The position numbers were made by a program, and so were the translations under genes. This document shows, piece by piece, positions 9,503 to 19,249 of a stretch of DNA of 47,178 nucleotides (the first letter of the stretch is position 1; each line of letters begins with the position of its first letter). The notes under the pieces were generated by a model. The model was not told where the DNA came from. It saw nothing but the letters and a program-made list of their open reading frames with translations, and did not search any database. Source of the stretch: Alishewanella aestuarii B11 (GTDB lineage: Bacteria > Pseudomonadota > Gammaproteobacteria > Enterobacterales > Alteromonadaceae); NCBI RefSeq assembly GCF_000280055.1, contig NZ_ALAB01000008.1, positions 1 through 47,178 of the forward strand, given 5' to 3'.

Positions 9503-10120
9503 TTAACTGCCAATAGTCTGGCGTAAGACCTGTAATGCGGTGTCGTAATCCGGTTCTTGCGCCAGTTCTGGTACCAGCTGCAGGTAAGCGACCTTACCTT
9601 GCTGATTAATGATAATGATTGCCCGGGTTAATAGGCCCATATCTTTAATTAACAAACCATAACTGCTGCCAAAGTCTCGCCACACTGCGTCCGACAGGAC
9701 TGCCATGTTATTTACCTGCTCTTGCTCGCAGAAGCGCTTCTGTGCAAAGGGTAAATCCGTACTGATGGTCAACAACTGGACGGAGTCGGGTAACTTAGCG
9801 ACTTCTTCATTAAAACGTTTTGTCTGTAATGAGCAAATGCCAGTATCAATACTTGGCACTATGCTAAGCATTAAGGTTTTACCCTGAAAGTCAGATAAGC
9901 GGACTGGCTTAAAACTATTGTCCACAACTTTGAAATCTGGGGCCTGTTGACCCACTTTCAATTCATCGCCAAGCAAGACAATTTGTTGGCCACCCGCTTT
10001 AACATCACTGATCCTCGCTGGTAGGTTTGCTGTAATATCAATAGCTTGCGAGGTAAAGGCCGCAGCTGCCAGTATCAGCGTAAATAGTATCTTGGTATTA
10101 TTTTTTCTTTTTTTAAACAT
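9503..10120 (-). CDS. tpx: Thiol peroxidase with predicted signal peptide
   Basis: This is an atypical 2-Cys peroxiredoxin that reduces hydroperoxides. In the 205-residue protein starting at 10120, the peroxidatic Cys96 lies in SIDTGICSLQTKRF and the resolving Cys131 in PFAQKRFCEQ. Both match the Tpx pattern. The chosen ATG (10118-10120) has GGAG seven bases upstream; a longer frame back to 10168 has no good ribosome site. The N-terminus MFKKRKNNTKILFTLILAAA plus AFTSQA is a textbook Sec signal with cleavage near residue 26. The enzyme is therefore probably periplasmic, unlike the usual cytoplasmic Tpx. It lies 63 bases from, and divergent to, a response regulator gene. Confidence 0.9.
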   Translation of the reverse strand: MFKKRKNNTKILFTLILAAAAFTSQAIDITANLPARISDVKAGGQQIVLLGDELKVGQQAPDFKVVDNSFKPVRLSDFQGKTLMLSIVPSIDTGICSLQTKRFNEEVAKLPDSVQLLTISTDLPFAQKRFCEQEQVNNMAVLSDAVWRDFGSSYGLLIKDMGLLTRAIIIINQQGKVAYLQLVPELAQEPDYDTALQVLRQTIGS

Positions 10121-10183
10121 TTTGCTGCTCCAAAAGTCAATCAACGTTATGATAGGGTCAGACCGCATTAAGGCAAGAAAGTT

Positions 10184-11200
10184 ATGATCCCTGCTGTATT
10201 AATTTGCGATGACTCCAACCTGGCCAGAAAACAACTGGCCCGGATTTTACCACATGATTGGCAGAGCACCATTCGCTTCGCCGGACATGGTGCGGAGGCC
10301 TTGGCAACACTGAAGAAGTACGCATTTGACTGGTTATTTCTTGATTTGAATATGCCCGTAATGGACGGTTATCAGGTGCTGGCTGAGCTGCAAAAACTCA
10401 AGTTACCGCTACAAATTGTTGTGGTTTCAGGCGATATCCAGCCTGAGGCTTATGACAGGGTGATGGCTCTGGGTGCTAAGGCGTTTCTAAAAAAGCCAGT
10501 AGATAGTGCACAGCTTGCAGCATTATTGCAGACAACGGTCGCTGTCAACCCAAAAGTTGCAGTACCGACTCCGCCTGTTATCGAAGAGTTAACGCAACTG
10601 GATGCAGAATTACGCGATGTCTTTCAGGAAGTTGCTAACGTTGCCATGGGTCAAGCCGGAGATTTATTAGCGCGTTTGTTGAATGTGTTTGTCAAATTAC
10701 CGATCCCGAATGTCAATTTAATCGAAGTTAGTGAATTGACGATGGCATTGGCTTCAGTTGCACCCGATAGTCAAACGTCGGGGATTTGTCAGGGCTTTAT
10801 CGGTAGCGGTATTGCTGGCGAAGCATTATTGATTTTGACAGACTCCAGTTTTGCCGATATAGCACGTTTGTTAAATTATCAGGGTGAGCTGGATACTGCA
10901 GCTGAATTAGAATTGCTGATGGATGTCGCTAATATTTTGATTGGTGCAGTGTTAAAAGGTATAGCGGAACAACTGGATATAAGCTTCAGCCAGGGACACC
11001 CTGTGGTATTAGGGCAACATGCACCCGTTACCGAACTGATTAAAGCTAATGCTAAACGCTGGCGGCGGACTCTAACGATAGAGTTAAGTTATGGGATTGA
11101 AGGTTTTCATATTCATTGTGATTTGCTCTTGTTGTTTACCGAAGACAGTTTAAAAACTTTTCGTTATAAACTGGCATTTTTAATGGATGATGCAGAATGA
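10184..11200 (+). CDS. Response regulator with CheC-like phosphatase domain
   Basis: This 338-residue protein has two parts. Residues 1-120 form a receiver domain with acidic pair D9/D10, phospho-acceptor D54 (FLDLNMPVMDG), S82 and K104. From about 140 a CheC/FliY-type domain carries the phosphatase motif D-x3-E-x2-N at D145-E149-N152. A second helix (LLMDVANILIGAVLKG) has a degenerate copy with Asp in place of Glu. CheC-family proteins remove phosphate from CheY-type regulators, so this could be a regulated phosphatase of chemotaxis or of its own receiver. The stop overlaps the next start by four bases (ATGA), so it is translationally coupled to the diguanylate cyclase. The start has AAGG ten bases upstream. 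Confidence 0.88.
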   Translation: MIPAVLICDDSNLARKQLARILPHDWQSTIRFAGHGAEALATLKKYAFDWLFLDLNMPVMDGYQVLAELQKLKLPLQIVVVSGDIQPEAYDRVMALGAKAFLKKPVDSAQLAALLQTTVAVNPKVAVPTPPVIEELTQLDAELRDVFQEVANVAMGQAGDLLARLLNVFVKLPIPNVNLIEVSELTMALASVAPDSQTSGICQGFIGSGIAGEALLILTDSSFADIARLLNYQGELDTAAELELLMDVANILIGAVLKGIAEQLDISFSQGHPVVLGQHAPVTELIKANAKRWRRTLTIELSYGIEGFHIHCDLLLLFTEDSLKTFRYKLAFLMDDAE

Positions 11201-12165
11201 CCATAGAAGAGCTTGGCGCTTCCGAACTTCATTGGCTAATGGATATGTTGCAAACCGTCGACGTCGGTCTGGTCGTGGTAGATACCTCATATCGGATCCA
11301 ACTCTGGAATGGTTTTATGGAAAACCACAGTGGTTTACTTCCACGGCAAGTCCGCAACAGACAGTTGTTTGATTTATTCTCTGAAATTGATGAAGACTGG
11401 CTGCGCCGCAAATGTGAGCCAGTTTTTCTGCTGAAGAACCGTGCTTTTACCATTTGGGAGCAACGACCCTATATTTTCCGCTTTAAGAACTATCGCTCAA
11501 TCACCGGGCACGCGGACTATATGTATCAAAACAGCACCATCTTTCCATTAACAGATAGTCGTGGTCAGGTCAGTCACCTATGTTTCATTATCTATGATGT
11601 GACCGATGCCGCCGTGAGTAAACTGGAATTACAGTCAATGAATGGCCAATTGCGCCAGTTGTCGACGACGGACTATCTGACCCAGATGCGAAATCGTGGA
11701 AATTGGGAAGAAAGTTTGAAATTAGAATTTAACCGTTTGCAGCGCTATTCGCAGCACACCAGTAGCCTGATCATGTGTGATATTGATCACTTTAAGCGGA
11801 TTAATGATACCTATGGCCATGCTGCAGGCGATATAGTAATCAAAGCTGTAGCCGAAGTGATTCGCAAGAGTTTACGCAGCACTGATTTACCTGGTCGTTA
11901 TGGTGGTGAAGAGTTTGCGCTTCTATTGCTGGATACCACAGCGGATCAAGCAAGCTACTTGGCTGAACGAATTAGACGCAAAGTGGAGCAATTAGAACTC
12001 AGTTTTCAATCTCACACGATCAAATTAACAATGAGTTTTGGTTTAGCGGAGCGCGCGATAACTATGCAGGATTATTTGCAGTGGCTAGATGCTGCGGATA
12101 AAGCGCTGTACCACTCAAAAGCAGCAGGTCGGAATCAGGTTACTCGCTTCCATGACATCTTATAG
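11197..12165 (+). CDS. PAS-GGDEF diguanylate cyclase
   Basis: The protein makes cyclic di-GMP from two GTP. It is 322 residues long and has no membrane segments. A PAS-like sensor spans about 12-140 and opens with a line typical of PAS (VDVGLVVVDTSYRIQLWNGF). A GGDEF domain runs from about 155 to 320. The active-site motif is GGEEF at 236-240. DIDHFKRINDTYGHAAGD carries the metal and substrate residues. An inhibitory site RSTD (227-230) lies exactly five residues before GGEEF, so product inhibition is likely. Its start overlaps the REC-CheC gene by four bases, which suggests a single phospho-signal to c-di-GMP module. Confidence 0.94.
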   Translation: MTIEELGASELHWLMDMLQTVDVGLVVVDTSYRIQLWNGFMENHSGLLPRQVRNRQLFDLFSEIDEDWLRRKCEPVFLLKNRAFTIWEQRPYIFRFKNYRSITGHADYMYQNSTIFPLTDSRGQVSHLCFIIYDVTDAAVSKLELQSMNGQLRQLSTTDYLTQMRNRGNWEESLKLEFNRLQRYSQHTSSLIMCDIDHFKRINDTYGHAAGDIVIKAVAEVIRKSLRSTDLPGRYGGEEFALLLLDTTADQASYLAERIRRKVEQLELSFQSHTIKLTMSFGLAERAITMQDYLQWLDAADKALYHSKAAGRNQVTRFHDIL

Positions 12166-12184
12166 CCGAAAACGCACTGTTCCG

Positions 12185-13702
12185 TCAGGGGTGATGTGGT
12201 GTCGGACAGCGTGCCAGCACACTGAGTTGGTTATTATGATCGAGTTGCTCAAGTACGACTTCAAAGCCCCACAGCCGGTGTAAATGCCGCATCAACTGTT
12301 CAATAGCACCGCCCAATGGGATCTTATTGTGCGGGGTATAGCGCAGCGTTAAAGCCCGATCACTGCTGATATTCACTTGCTGCACCTGAATATTTGGCTC
12401 CAGCTGGCTCAGATTATATTGCGCCGACAGCATTTGCCGGATCTGTTGATAACCTTCGGCATTATGGATCGCACTGACTTCCAGGCTGCTGTCCTGGCTA
12501 TCGTCAGTAATGGCAAACAGATGAAAATCCCGGATCACCTTAGGTGACAGATACTGGCTGATAAAGCTCTCATCTTTAAAGTTTTGCATTGCAAAATGCA
12601 GGCTTTCCAGCCAGTCGCTGCCGGCCAGTTGCGGAAACCATTCACGATCCTCGGCTGTGGGCTGTTCACAGATGCGCCGCAGATCAGTAAAGATAGCAAA
12701 ACCCAGTGCATAGGGGTTAATGCCGGAATAGTGTTTACTGTTGTAAGGCGGTTGCAATACTACGCTGGTGTGGCTGTGTAACACTTCCAGCATAAAGCGA
12801 TCACTGACCCGGCCTTCATCATACAAATGTTGCAGCAAGGTATAATGCCAAAACGTTGCCCAGCCTTCGTTCATCACCTGGGTTTGTTTTTGCGGGTAAA
12901 AGTACTGCGAAATCTTGCGTACGATACGCACCAGTTCACGCTGCCAGGGTTTTAATAGCGGGGCGTTCTTTTCGATAAAGTACAGGATATTTTCCTGTGG
13001 TTCGGCTGGAAAACGCGCTTCGGTCGGATTACTGTTGGCCTTTGCCGGTAGCGTGCGCCAGAGTTCATTGACCTGGGATTGCAAAAAAGCTTCCCGTTCC
13101 TGCTGTCGGCGCTGCTCTTCGGCCATCGAGATCTTCTGTGGTCTTTTGTAGCGATCTACACCATAGTTCATCAGCGCATGGCAGGAGTCGAGAAAATCCT
13201 CTACCTCGCCAATACCATATTTTTCCTCACACTGGCTGACATAGTTTTTCGCGAACACCAGATAATCGATAATGGAGCTGGCATCGGTCCAGGTGCGGAA
13301 TAAATAGTTGTTTTTGAAAAACGAATTATGACCATAACAGGCATGGGCCATCACCAGTGCCTGCATTGGCAAGGTGTTTTCTTCCATCAGGTAGGCAATG
13401 CAGGGATCGGAGTTAATAACGATTTCATAGGCCAGCCCCATATAGCCTCTTTTGTATTGTTGCTCACTTTGGATAAATTTCTTACCAAAAGACCAGTGAT
13501 GATAACCAATCGGCATGCCGATACTGGAATAGGCATCCAGCATCTGCTCGGCGCTGATTACCTCGATTTGATTGGGGTAGGTGTCCAGCTGATAATAGGC
13601 CGCGACCCGGGCAATCTCCTGCTGATACTGGGTTAACAGTTCGAAACTCCAGTCTGGCCCGTCTGGCAGACAAGGCCCTTTGCTTAAGGCGACACTACGC
13701 AT
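12185..13702 (-). CDS. spoVR: SpoVR family protein (YcgB-like)
   Basis: This 505-residue member of the SpoVR/YcgB family has the conserved features QYYQEI-like N-terminus, MAHACYGHNSFFKNNYLF and MNEGWATFWHYTLL. The biochemical role is not established. ATG 13702 is preceded by GGGAGG on the minus strand. It is the last gene of a three-gene leftward operon, prkA-yeaH-spoVR. In many gammaproteobacteria these three are co-expressed under stationary-phase or nitrogen stress. The 3' end lies 20 bases from the convergent diguanylate cyclase gene. Confidence 0.95.
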   Translation of the reverse strand: MRSVALSKGPCLPDGPDWSFELLTQYQQEIARVAAYYQLDTYPNQIEVISAEQMLDAYSSIGMPIGYHHWSFGKKFIQSEQQYKRGYMGLAYEIVINSDPCIAYLMEENTLPMQALVMAHACYGHNSFFKNNYLFRTWTDASSIIDYLVFAKNYVSQCEEKYGIGEVEDFLDSCHALMNYGVDRYKRPQKISMAEEQRRQQEREAFLQSQVNELWRTLPAKANSNPTEARFPAEPQENILYFIEKNAPLLKPWQRELVRIVRKISQYFYPQKQTQVMNEGWATFWHYTLLQHLYDEGRVSDRFMLEVLHSHTSVVLQPPYNSKHYSGINPYALGFAIFTDLRRICEQPTAEDREWFPQLAGSDWLESLHFAMQNFKDESFISQYLSPKVIRDFHLFAITDDSQDSSLEVSAIHNAEGYQQIRQMLSAQYNLSQLEPNIQVQQVNISSDRALTLRYTPHNKIPLGGAIEQLMRHLHRLWGFEVVLEQLDHNNQLSVLARCPTPHHP

Positions 13703-13716
13703 TTTGCCTCCCTTGA

Positions 13717-14982
13717 TCAGGCTGCCTGTTTTTTAAATAGCTCCCGGAATACCGGGTAGATATCGCTCACCTCACGGATATGCTGCAGCGCCAGCTTGGG
13801 CTGACTTGCCCGCAGGCGTTCATATTGCTCCCACAGTGACTGATGTGCCCGTGGTGTAATTTCGATATAGGCGTAATAACGTACCGCTGGCAGGATCTGT
13901 TTACTTAGCAATTCGGCACAAAGCGGACTGTCTTCTGCCCAGTTATCGCCATCTGAAGCCTGGGCGGCGTAAATATTCCACTCTTGCGGATTAAAGCGCT
14001 TGGCAATGATTTCCTGCATCAATTTTAAGGCCGAGGAAACAATGGTACCGCCGGTTTCCTGGGAGTAAAAAAACTCCTGCTCATCCACTTCCTTAGCTTG
14101 CGTGTGGTGACGGATATAGACCACTTCAACATTTTTATAGCTGCGGCTTAAGAACAGGTACAGCAGAATATAAAAGCGTTTAGCCATCTCTTTGGTAGCC
14201 TGGTCCATTGAGCCAGAGACATCCATCAGACAAAACATCACCGCCTTACTGGTTGGCTCTGGTTTTTTCTGATAGTTACGAAAGCGCAGGTCAAAGCTAT
14301 CAATAAAAGGTACTGCCGCAAGTCGCTGTTTTAGTTCACTGATCCGCTCCAATAGCGCGCGTCGTGCCAGTTCATCTGGCACTGCGGCCAGTTCCAGCTC
14401 GGCCAATTCAGCCTCGGCTTGCCTTAACTGTTGCTTTTTATCCGCTGACATGGCGATGCGGCGCGCTAGCGAACCACGTAACGAGCGCACGATATCAATA
14501 TTGGCGGGTACCCCCTCGGCCCGGTAACCTGCGCGAACCGTTTTATACTGCACCAGTTTATCCAGTTGATTATGTTTTAAATCCGGTAGTGCCAGATCTT
14601 CAAACAACAGGTCGAGATATTCGTCCTTGGAAATGGCAAACACAAAGTCATCGCTACCTTCACCATCGGCGCTGGCATCACCTTTGCCACTGCCACCCGC
14701 ACCGCCTTGTGGTCTTGGAATGCGATCGCCGGGGCTAAACTGGTCGTTGCCCGGATGCACCCGTTGCTTTACACCGCCCTGGCCCTGATGAAAAAACGGC
14801 TCAGTAATATCACGTGCCGGAATACTGATGCTCTCGCCGCTGCTCAAGTCCGTTACGCTGCGCTTACTGATGGCGTCCGATACGGCCTGTTTAATCTGCT
14901 GTTTATAGCGCCGGATAAAGCGCTGGCGATTTACCGCGCTTTTATTCTTACCATTTAAACGGCGATCGATAAAATGCGCCAT
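13717..14982 (-). CDS. yeaH: YeaH/YhbH family protein (DUF444) with VWA-like metal site
   Basis: This 421-residue protein has a basic N-terminus, a Gly-rich low-complexity patch at about 90-110 ([20 protein letters not shown]), and a C-terminal von Willebrand A-like half. The MIDAS-type motif DVSGSMD begins at D254 (D254, S256, S258) after AVMFCLM. The family is the partner of the PrkA kinase in Enterobacteria (YeaG/YeaH). ATG 14982 has GGAGGG just upstream. It begins 13 bases after prkA and ends 14 bases before spoVR, so a single transcript is very likely. Confidence 0.95.
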   Translation of the reverse strand: MAHFIDRRLNGKNKSAVNRQRFIRRYKQQIKQAVSDAISKRSVTDLSSGESISIPARDITEPFFHQGQGGVKQRVHPGNDQFSPGDRIPRPQGGAGGSGKGDASADGEGSDDFVFAISKDEYLDLLFEDLALPDLKHNQLDKLVQYKTVRAGYRAEGVPANIDIVRSLRGSLARRIAMSADKKQQLRQAEAELAELELAAVPDELARRALLERISELKQRLAAVPFIDSFDLRFRNYQKKPEPTSKAVMFCLMDVSGSMDQATKEMAKRFYILLYLFLSRSYKNVEVVYIRHHTQAKEVDEQEFFYSQETGGTIVSSALKLMQEIIAKRFNPQEWNIYAAQASDGDNWAEDSPLCAELLSKQILPAVRYYAYIEITPRAHQSLWEQYERLRASQPKLALQHIREVSDIYPVFRELFKKQAA

Positions 14983-14995
14983 ACACCCTCCGGAG

Positions 14996-16918
14996 CTACT
15001 GTGATTTACGTACCCGTAAATACCATTCCGACAGCAGCCGGACTTGTTTACGGGTATAGCCTTTCTCCATCATCCGGTTAACAAAGTCGTCGTGTTTTTT
15101 CTGATCCTCGGTACTGGTTTTGGCATTAAAGGAAATGACAGGTAACAGTTCTTCGGTGCTGGAAAACATTTTTTTCTCTATCACCGTGCGTAGTTTTTCG
15201 TAACTGGTCCACAGCGGATTCTTGCCATTGTTTTTGGCCTTGGCCCGCAGCACAAAATTGACTATTTCGTTGCGGAAATCTTTTGGATTGCTGATGCCGG
15301 CTGGCTTTTCAATTTTCTCCAGTTCGGCATTCAGCGCGGCACGGTCAAACAGTTGACCGGTTTCCGGATCCCGGTATTCCTGATCCTGGATCCAGAAATC
15401 GGCATAGATAACATAGCGATCAAAGATGTTTTGCCCATACTCCGAATAGGATTCCAGATAAGCGGTTTGAATTTCTTTACCAATAAATTCGACATATTTC
15501 GGGATCAGATAGCCTTTCAGGTGCTCCAGATAGCGTTCTGCGGTGTCTGCCGGAAATTGCTCCCGTTCAATTTGCTGTTCCAACACATAAAACAGGTGTA
15601 CCGGGTTGGCGGCAACTTCGGTCGAGTCAAAATTAAAAACCCGTGACAGGATCTTAAAGGCGAAGCGGGTCGATAAACCGGTCATACCCTCATCGACACC
15701 GGCAAAGTCGCGGTACTCCTGATAGGACTTGGCTTTAGGATCGGTATCTTTCAAGCTTTCGCCGTCATACACCCGCATTTTGGAGTAGATACTGGAGTTT
15801 TCCGGCGTTTTCAGTCTGGATAATACCGCAAACTGCGCCAGCGAGCTCAGGGTACCGGGGGCACAAGGCGCCTGACTGAGTTCGCTATGCTCCAGCAGTT
15901 TCTGGTAAATTTTCATTTCTTCACTGGCGCGCAAACAATAAGGCACTTTGACAATATAGACCCGGTCCAGGAAGGCTTCGTTGTTCTTATTGTTGCGGAA
16001 GGTCTGCCATTCGGATTCGTTACTGTGTGCCAGAATAATGCCATCAAACGGCAGGGCTGCCAGCCCTTCGGTGCCATTGTAGTTACCTTCCTGGGTCGCG
16101 GTCAGCAGTGGATGCAGCACCTTAATTGGCGCTTTGAACATCTCCACAAATTCCATCAGGCCCTGATTGGCACGGCAAAGCGCACCGGAATAGCTGTAGG
16201 CATCGGGATCGTTTTGGGCAAAGTGCTCCAGCTTACGGATATCGACCTTACCCACCAGGGCGGCAATATCCTGATTGTTTTCATCTCCCGGTTCAGTTTT
16301 GGCGATGGCGAGTTGATCCAGAATAGAGGGGTTGCGTTTCACCACCCGGAATTGACTGATATCGCCATTGAATTCATGCAATCTTTTACTGGCCCAGGGT
16401 GACATAATGGCGCGCAGATAGCGTTTGGGGATGCCATATTCCTGCTCCAGCAGGGCGCCATCCTCCGCTGCATCGAACAGACACAGCGGGTGGTCCTGTA
16501 CCGGCGAGCCCTTCAGGTAATAAATCGGGACTTGCTGCATCAGGGCTTTCAGCTTTTCGGCCAGCGACGATTTACCGCCACCCACAGGCCCCAGTAAATA
16601 GAGGATTTGTTTGCGCTCTTCCAGTCCTTGCGCCGCATGCTTGAGATAGGAAACGATTTGTTCGATGGCCTCTTCCATACCGTAAAATTCATGGAAGGCA
16701 GGGTAGCGGGCGATCAGGCGGTTTGAAAACAGGCGGCTGAGCTTAGAGTCCTGCGAAGTATCAATCAGCTCGGGTTCGCCAATCGCCTGCAGCAGACGTT
16801 CAGCGGCACTGCTGTAGCAGCTTTTGTCTTTTTTACACAGCTGCAGAAACTCCTGCAGGCTCATTTCCTCTTCTTTGGTGGTTTCGTACCTGGTTCTGAA
16901 ATGCTCAAAGATCCCCAT
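14996..16918 (-). CDS. prkA: PrkA family serine protein kinase / AAA+ protein (YeaG-like)
   Basis: This large AAA+ protein has a PrkA C-terminal domain, reported as a Ser/Thr kinase and as a protease-like ATPase in different bacteria. It is 640 residues, close to E. coli YeaG. Walker [10 protein letters not shown] lies at residues 110-118. A Walker B-like [19 protein letters not shown] follows, and the C-terminal PrkA domain runs from about 370. The start at 16918 ([12 protein letters not shown]) has GGAGG six bases upstream on the minus strand; a frame extending to 16945 lacks one. It heads the prkA-yeaH-spoVR operon, associated elsewhere with sigma-S and nitrogen starvation. I could not place a promoter with confidence. 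Confidence 0.94.
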   Translation of the reverse strand: MGIFEHFRTRYETTKEEEMSLQEFLQLCKKDKSCYSSAAERLLQAIGEPELIDTSQDSKLSRLFSNRLIARYPAFHEFYGMEEAIEQIVSYLKHAAQGLEERKQILYLLGPVGGGKSSLAEKLKALMQQVPIYYLKGSPVQDHPLCLFDAAEDGALLEQEYGIPKRYLRAIMSPWASKRLHEFNGDISQFRVVKRNPSILDQLAIAKTEPGDENNQDIAALVGKVDIRKLEHFAQNDPDAYSYSGALCRANQGLMEFVEMFKAPIKVLHPLLTATQEGNYNGTEGLAALPFDGIILAHSNESEWQTFRNNKNNEAFLDRVYIVKVPYCLRASEEMKIYQKLLEHSELSQAPCAPGTLSSLAQFAVLSRLKTPENSSIYSKMRVYDGESLKDTDPKAKSYQEYRDFAGVDEGMTGLSTRFAFKILSRVFNFDSTEVAANPVHLFYVLEQQIEREQFPADTAERYLEHLKGYLIPKYVEFIGKEIQTAYLESYSEYGQNIFDRYVIYADFWIQDQEYRDPETGQLFDRAALNAELEKIEKPAGISNPKDFRNEIVNFVLRAKAKNNGKNPLWTSYEKLRTVIEKKMFSSTEELLPVISFNAKTSTEDQKKHDDFVNRMMEKGYTRKQVRLLSEWYLRVRKSQ

Positions 16919-17170
16919 AAATACCTCCAGCCCATCGTCCGGCATGACAACTTTTACGCTAGTTGGGCAGCCGTATTAGTTACCCGTATTGGCAGCTAAC
17001 GCCCAAGCTACTCACTTTAAAGGTAGACACTAAAGCGCTGTTTTGCCCAATGTTTCAGTAAAAAATCGTTACTGGGTAATGGTACGCTTTGTCTCGATAA
17101 AGGGTTCAGTTGCTTTTTTGAGCTAAAGTGTTGGTAAAAGGTTCAGCCCGAACGGGGCAGGAGCGCAGAT
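16919..17170. other. Non-coding stretch upstream of prkA
   Basis: About 250 bases between the prkA start and the sodB terminator carry no convincing ORF. They must include the prkA operon promoter on the minus strand, but I see no box that I would defend. No RNA gene was recognised. Confidence 0.4.
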
Positions 17171-17198
17171 AAAAAAATACCCGGCAGTGGCCGGGTAT
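17171..17198 (-). terminator. Rho-independent terminator of sodB
   Basis: On the minus strand ATACCCGGC pairs with GCCGGGTAT over a four-base loop and is followed by a run of seven Ts (17171-17177). It lies 20 bases after the sodB stop. Confidence 0.88.
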
Positions 17199-17218
17199 CA
17201 GAGGCAGGAATTGCAGCG

Positions 17219-17803
17219 TTACTTAGCGAAGTTCGCTGCAGCAAATTCCCAGTTCGCCAGGGCCCAGAATGCATCCAGGTAAGTTGGGCGGGCATTGCGG
17301 TAGTCGATGTAGTAAGCGTGTTCCCACAGGTCAACTGTGATAATTGGCGTTACTGCAGCGTCCTGAATTGGTGTGCCGGCGTTGCTGGTATTGACAATAT
17401 CCAGGCTGCCATCAGCCTTTTTCACTAACCAGGTCCAGCTGGAACCGAAGTTATTGACCGCTTTGTCATTAAAGGCAGCTTTAAAGGCATCGAAAGAGCC
17501 CCACTTGGCGTTGATGGCATCGGCCAGGGCGCCAGTTGGTTGTCCGCCACCATTTGGTGATAAGCAGTGCCAATAGAACGTATGGTTCCACACCTGAGCT
17601 GCGTTGTTAAATACGCCACCTTCGCTGTTACGGATAATTTCTTCTAATGACTGGCTGGCAAAAGGCGTGCCTTCAATCAGACCATTCAGCTTAACGACGT
17701 AGGTGTTGTGGTGCTTACCGTGGTGATATTCCAGGGTTTCAGCAGAAATATGCGGCACTAAAGCATCTTTTGCGTATGGTAAGGCGGGTAATTCAAAGGC
17801 CAT
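17219..17803 (-). CDS. sodB: Superoxide dismutase, iron type
   Basis: This cytoplasmic dimer converts superoxide to oxygen and hydrogen peroxide. It is 194 residues. Metal ligands are H27, H74, D158 and H162 (DLWEHAYYIDYRNARPTYL). Gln70 in AAQVWNHTFYW is the residue typical of iron rather than manganese enzymes. The start at 17803 (MAFELPALPYAKD) matches the family N-terminus; the frame upstream to 17872 is not conserved. It lies near grxD and rnt, as in E. coli (rnt-lhr-grxD-mepH-sodB). It is transcribed away from grxD across a 227-base gap that should hold both promoters. Confidence 0.97.
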   Translation of the reverse strand: MAFELPALPYAKDALVPHISAETLEYHHGKHHNTYVVKLNGLIEGTPFASQSLEEIIRNSEGGVFNNAAQVWNHTFYWHCLSPNGGGQPTGALADAINAKWGSFDAFKAAFNDKAVNNFGSSWTWLVKKADGSLDIVNTSNAGTPIQDAAVTPIITVDLWEHAYYIDYRNARPTYLDAFWALANWEFAAANFAK

Positions 17804-18030
17804 TGTAGCTCTCCGTTCGTTGTTTAAAGTGTCTGCATGGCGTAGACTACAAAACCTGACTAAAATACTCAAGTTTTATACCTGCCGGCCTGCGTTTGCC
17901 TGCAATCATTATAGCCGCAGGCGCTGTTGTTGGTTCAGACAATATTGGGCACTTTCTGCAAATCTCAAGTGCGGGCGAGGGGCAGAAGGAGTAAAATAGG
18001 CCAACTTTCATCTTAATCCGAGAGGTAGTA

Positions 18031-18375
18031 ATGGAAACGTTAGACAAAATCAAACAACAAATCGCCGACAACCCGATCCTGTTGTATATGAAGGGTTCGC
18101 CAAAATTCCCCAGTTGTGGCTTTTCGGCTCAGGCGTCACAAGCGCTGATTGCCTGTGGTGAGCAGTTTGCCTTTGTCGACATTCTGCAGCATCCGGATAT
18201 CCGGGCCGAGCTGCCAAAATACGCCAATTGGCCGACTTTCCCGCAGCTGTGGGTAGAAGGCGAGCTGATTGGTGGTTGTGATATCGTGCTGGAAATGTTT
18301 CAGCGCGGTGAGTTACAACCGCTGATCAAAGCCACGGCTGAAAAGTTTAAAACCGAACAGCCAGCGGCGGAATAA
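18031..18375 (+). CDS. grxD: Monothiol glutaredoxin Grx4
   Basis: This 114-residue monothiol glutaredoxin has active site C29-G-F-S, preceded by KGSPKFPS. With glutathione it carries [2Fe-2S] clusters and partners BolA-type proteins, so it acts in iron-sulfur trafficking rather than disulfide reduction. The glutathione-binding segment WPTFPQLWVEGELIGGCDI is present. ATG 18031 follows GAGAGG. A long inverted repeat (18385-18415) separates it from the convergent rnt gene. Proximity to sodB puts iron and oxidative-stress genes together. Confidence 0.97.
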   Translation: METLDKIKQQIADNPILLYMKGSPKFPSCGFSAQASQALIACGEQFAFVDILQHPDIRAELPKYANWPTFPQLWVEGELIGGCDIVLEMFQRGELQPLIKATAEKFKTEQPAAE

Positions 18376-18384
18376 ACCTTCAGT

Positions 18385-18415
18385 AAGACACGGCAGATCC
18401 TTTATGCCGTGTCTT
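18385..18415. terminator. Inverted repeat at the grxD/rnt junction
   Basis: AAGACACGGCA (18385-18395) and TGCCGTGTCTT (18405-18415) are perfect 11-base complements around a nine-base loop. The right arm overlaps the last codons of rnt. There is no strong T run, so it may be a terminator for converging transcripts or only an mRNA-end stabiliser. Confidence 0.5.
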
Positions 18416-19124
18416 CAGTCTCTTCGTCCTGTTCCTCATCGGCCGGTAGCGCATTGCTTAGTGGCCAGCCTCCCAGTTGCTGCCATTTATTCACGATGTA
18501 ACAGAACAGCTCCGCGGTACGCTCGGTGTCATACAGAGCGCTATGGGCTTCTTTGGCATTAAAGGCAATTCCCGCCTGTTGGCAGGCTTTGGCCAGGACC
18601 GTTTGCCCCAGCGCCAGCGCCGCCAGGCTGGTGGTATCAAACGAAACAAAAGCATGAAACGGCGAGCGTTTATAATTTAAGCGGCTGATGGCGGCATTAA
18701 AAAAGCCTTGGTCAAAAGCCGAATTATGCGCGACCAGCACAGAGCGCTGACAGCCGGCGTCTTTTTGGGCTTTGCGCACGGCCTTACAAATTTCAGTAAT
18801 GGCCTCGCGCTCAGGCACGGCACCGCGCAGCGGGTTAAAGGGATCGATGCCGTTAAATGCCAGTGAGCTGGCGTCCAGATTGGCGCCGGCAAAAGGGTCA
18901 ACATGAAAATGCAGGGTTTTGCCGGGCTTTAACTGGCCCTCGGCGTCCATTTCCAGCAGATTTACCGCAATTTCGAGCAAGGCATCGGTTTTTGGATTAA
19001 AGCCTGCCGTTTCGACGTCGATAACAACAGGGTAGTAGCCGCGAAAACGCCGGGCTAACAGGGAAGCGCTTTTAGTTGCGCCTGCAGCCGTAGCCTTTGT
19101 TGCAGCAGAAGGTGTTGAGGTCAT
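18402..19124 (-). CDS. rnt: Ribonuclease T
   Basis: This DEDD-family 3'-5' exonuclease trims tRNA 3' ends (end turnover) and other stable RNAs. From ATG 19124 it is 240 residues. ExoI lies at [10 protein letters not shown] (D36, E38). The ExoII region is [14 protein letters not shown]. Exo[16 protein letters not shown], has the His-Asp pair. A 20-residue Ala/Thr/Ser-rich N-terminal extension and an acidic C-terminal tail ([12 protein letters not shown]) are extra to the family core. A longer frame to 19238 exists but crosses into the motY promoter region. Divergent motY next door is the arrangement known from Vibrio. Confidence 0.95.
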   Translation of the reverse strand: MTSTPSAATKATAAGATKSASLLARRFRGYYPVVIDVETAGFNPKTDALLEIAVNLLEMDAEGQLKPGKTLHFHVDPFAGANLDASSLAFNGIDPFNPLRGAVPEREAITEICKAVRKAQKDAGCQRSVLVAHNSAFDQGFFNAAISRLNYKRSPFHAFVSFDTTSLAALALGQTVLAKACQQAGIAFNAKEAHSALYDTERTAELFCYIVNKWQQLGGWPLSNALPADEEQDEETEDTA

Positions 19125-19249
19125 AGAGTCACCGTAGCAGTCAGAGGCCGGCATTATGCCAAAAAAAATGCGACAGGTCTTGTTTTGGGCATAATGCTTG
19201 CTATGGTCGTTAGGACGCTGGAGTTTTTTTGCAAACAATGGGGCAGTAC

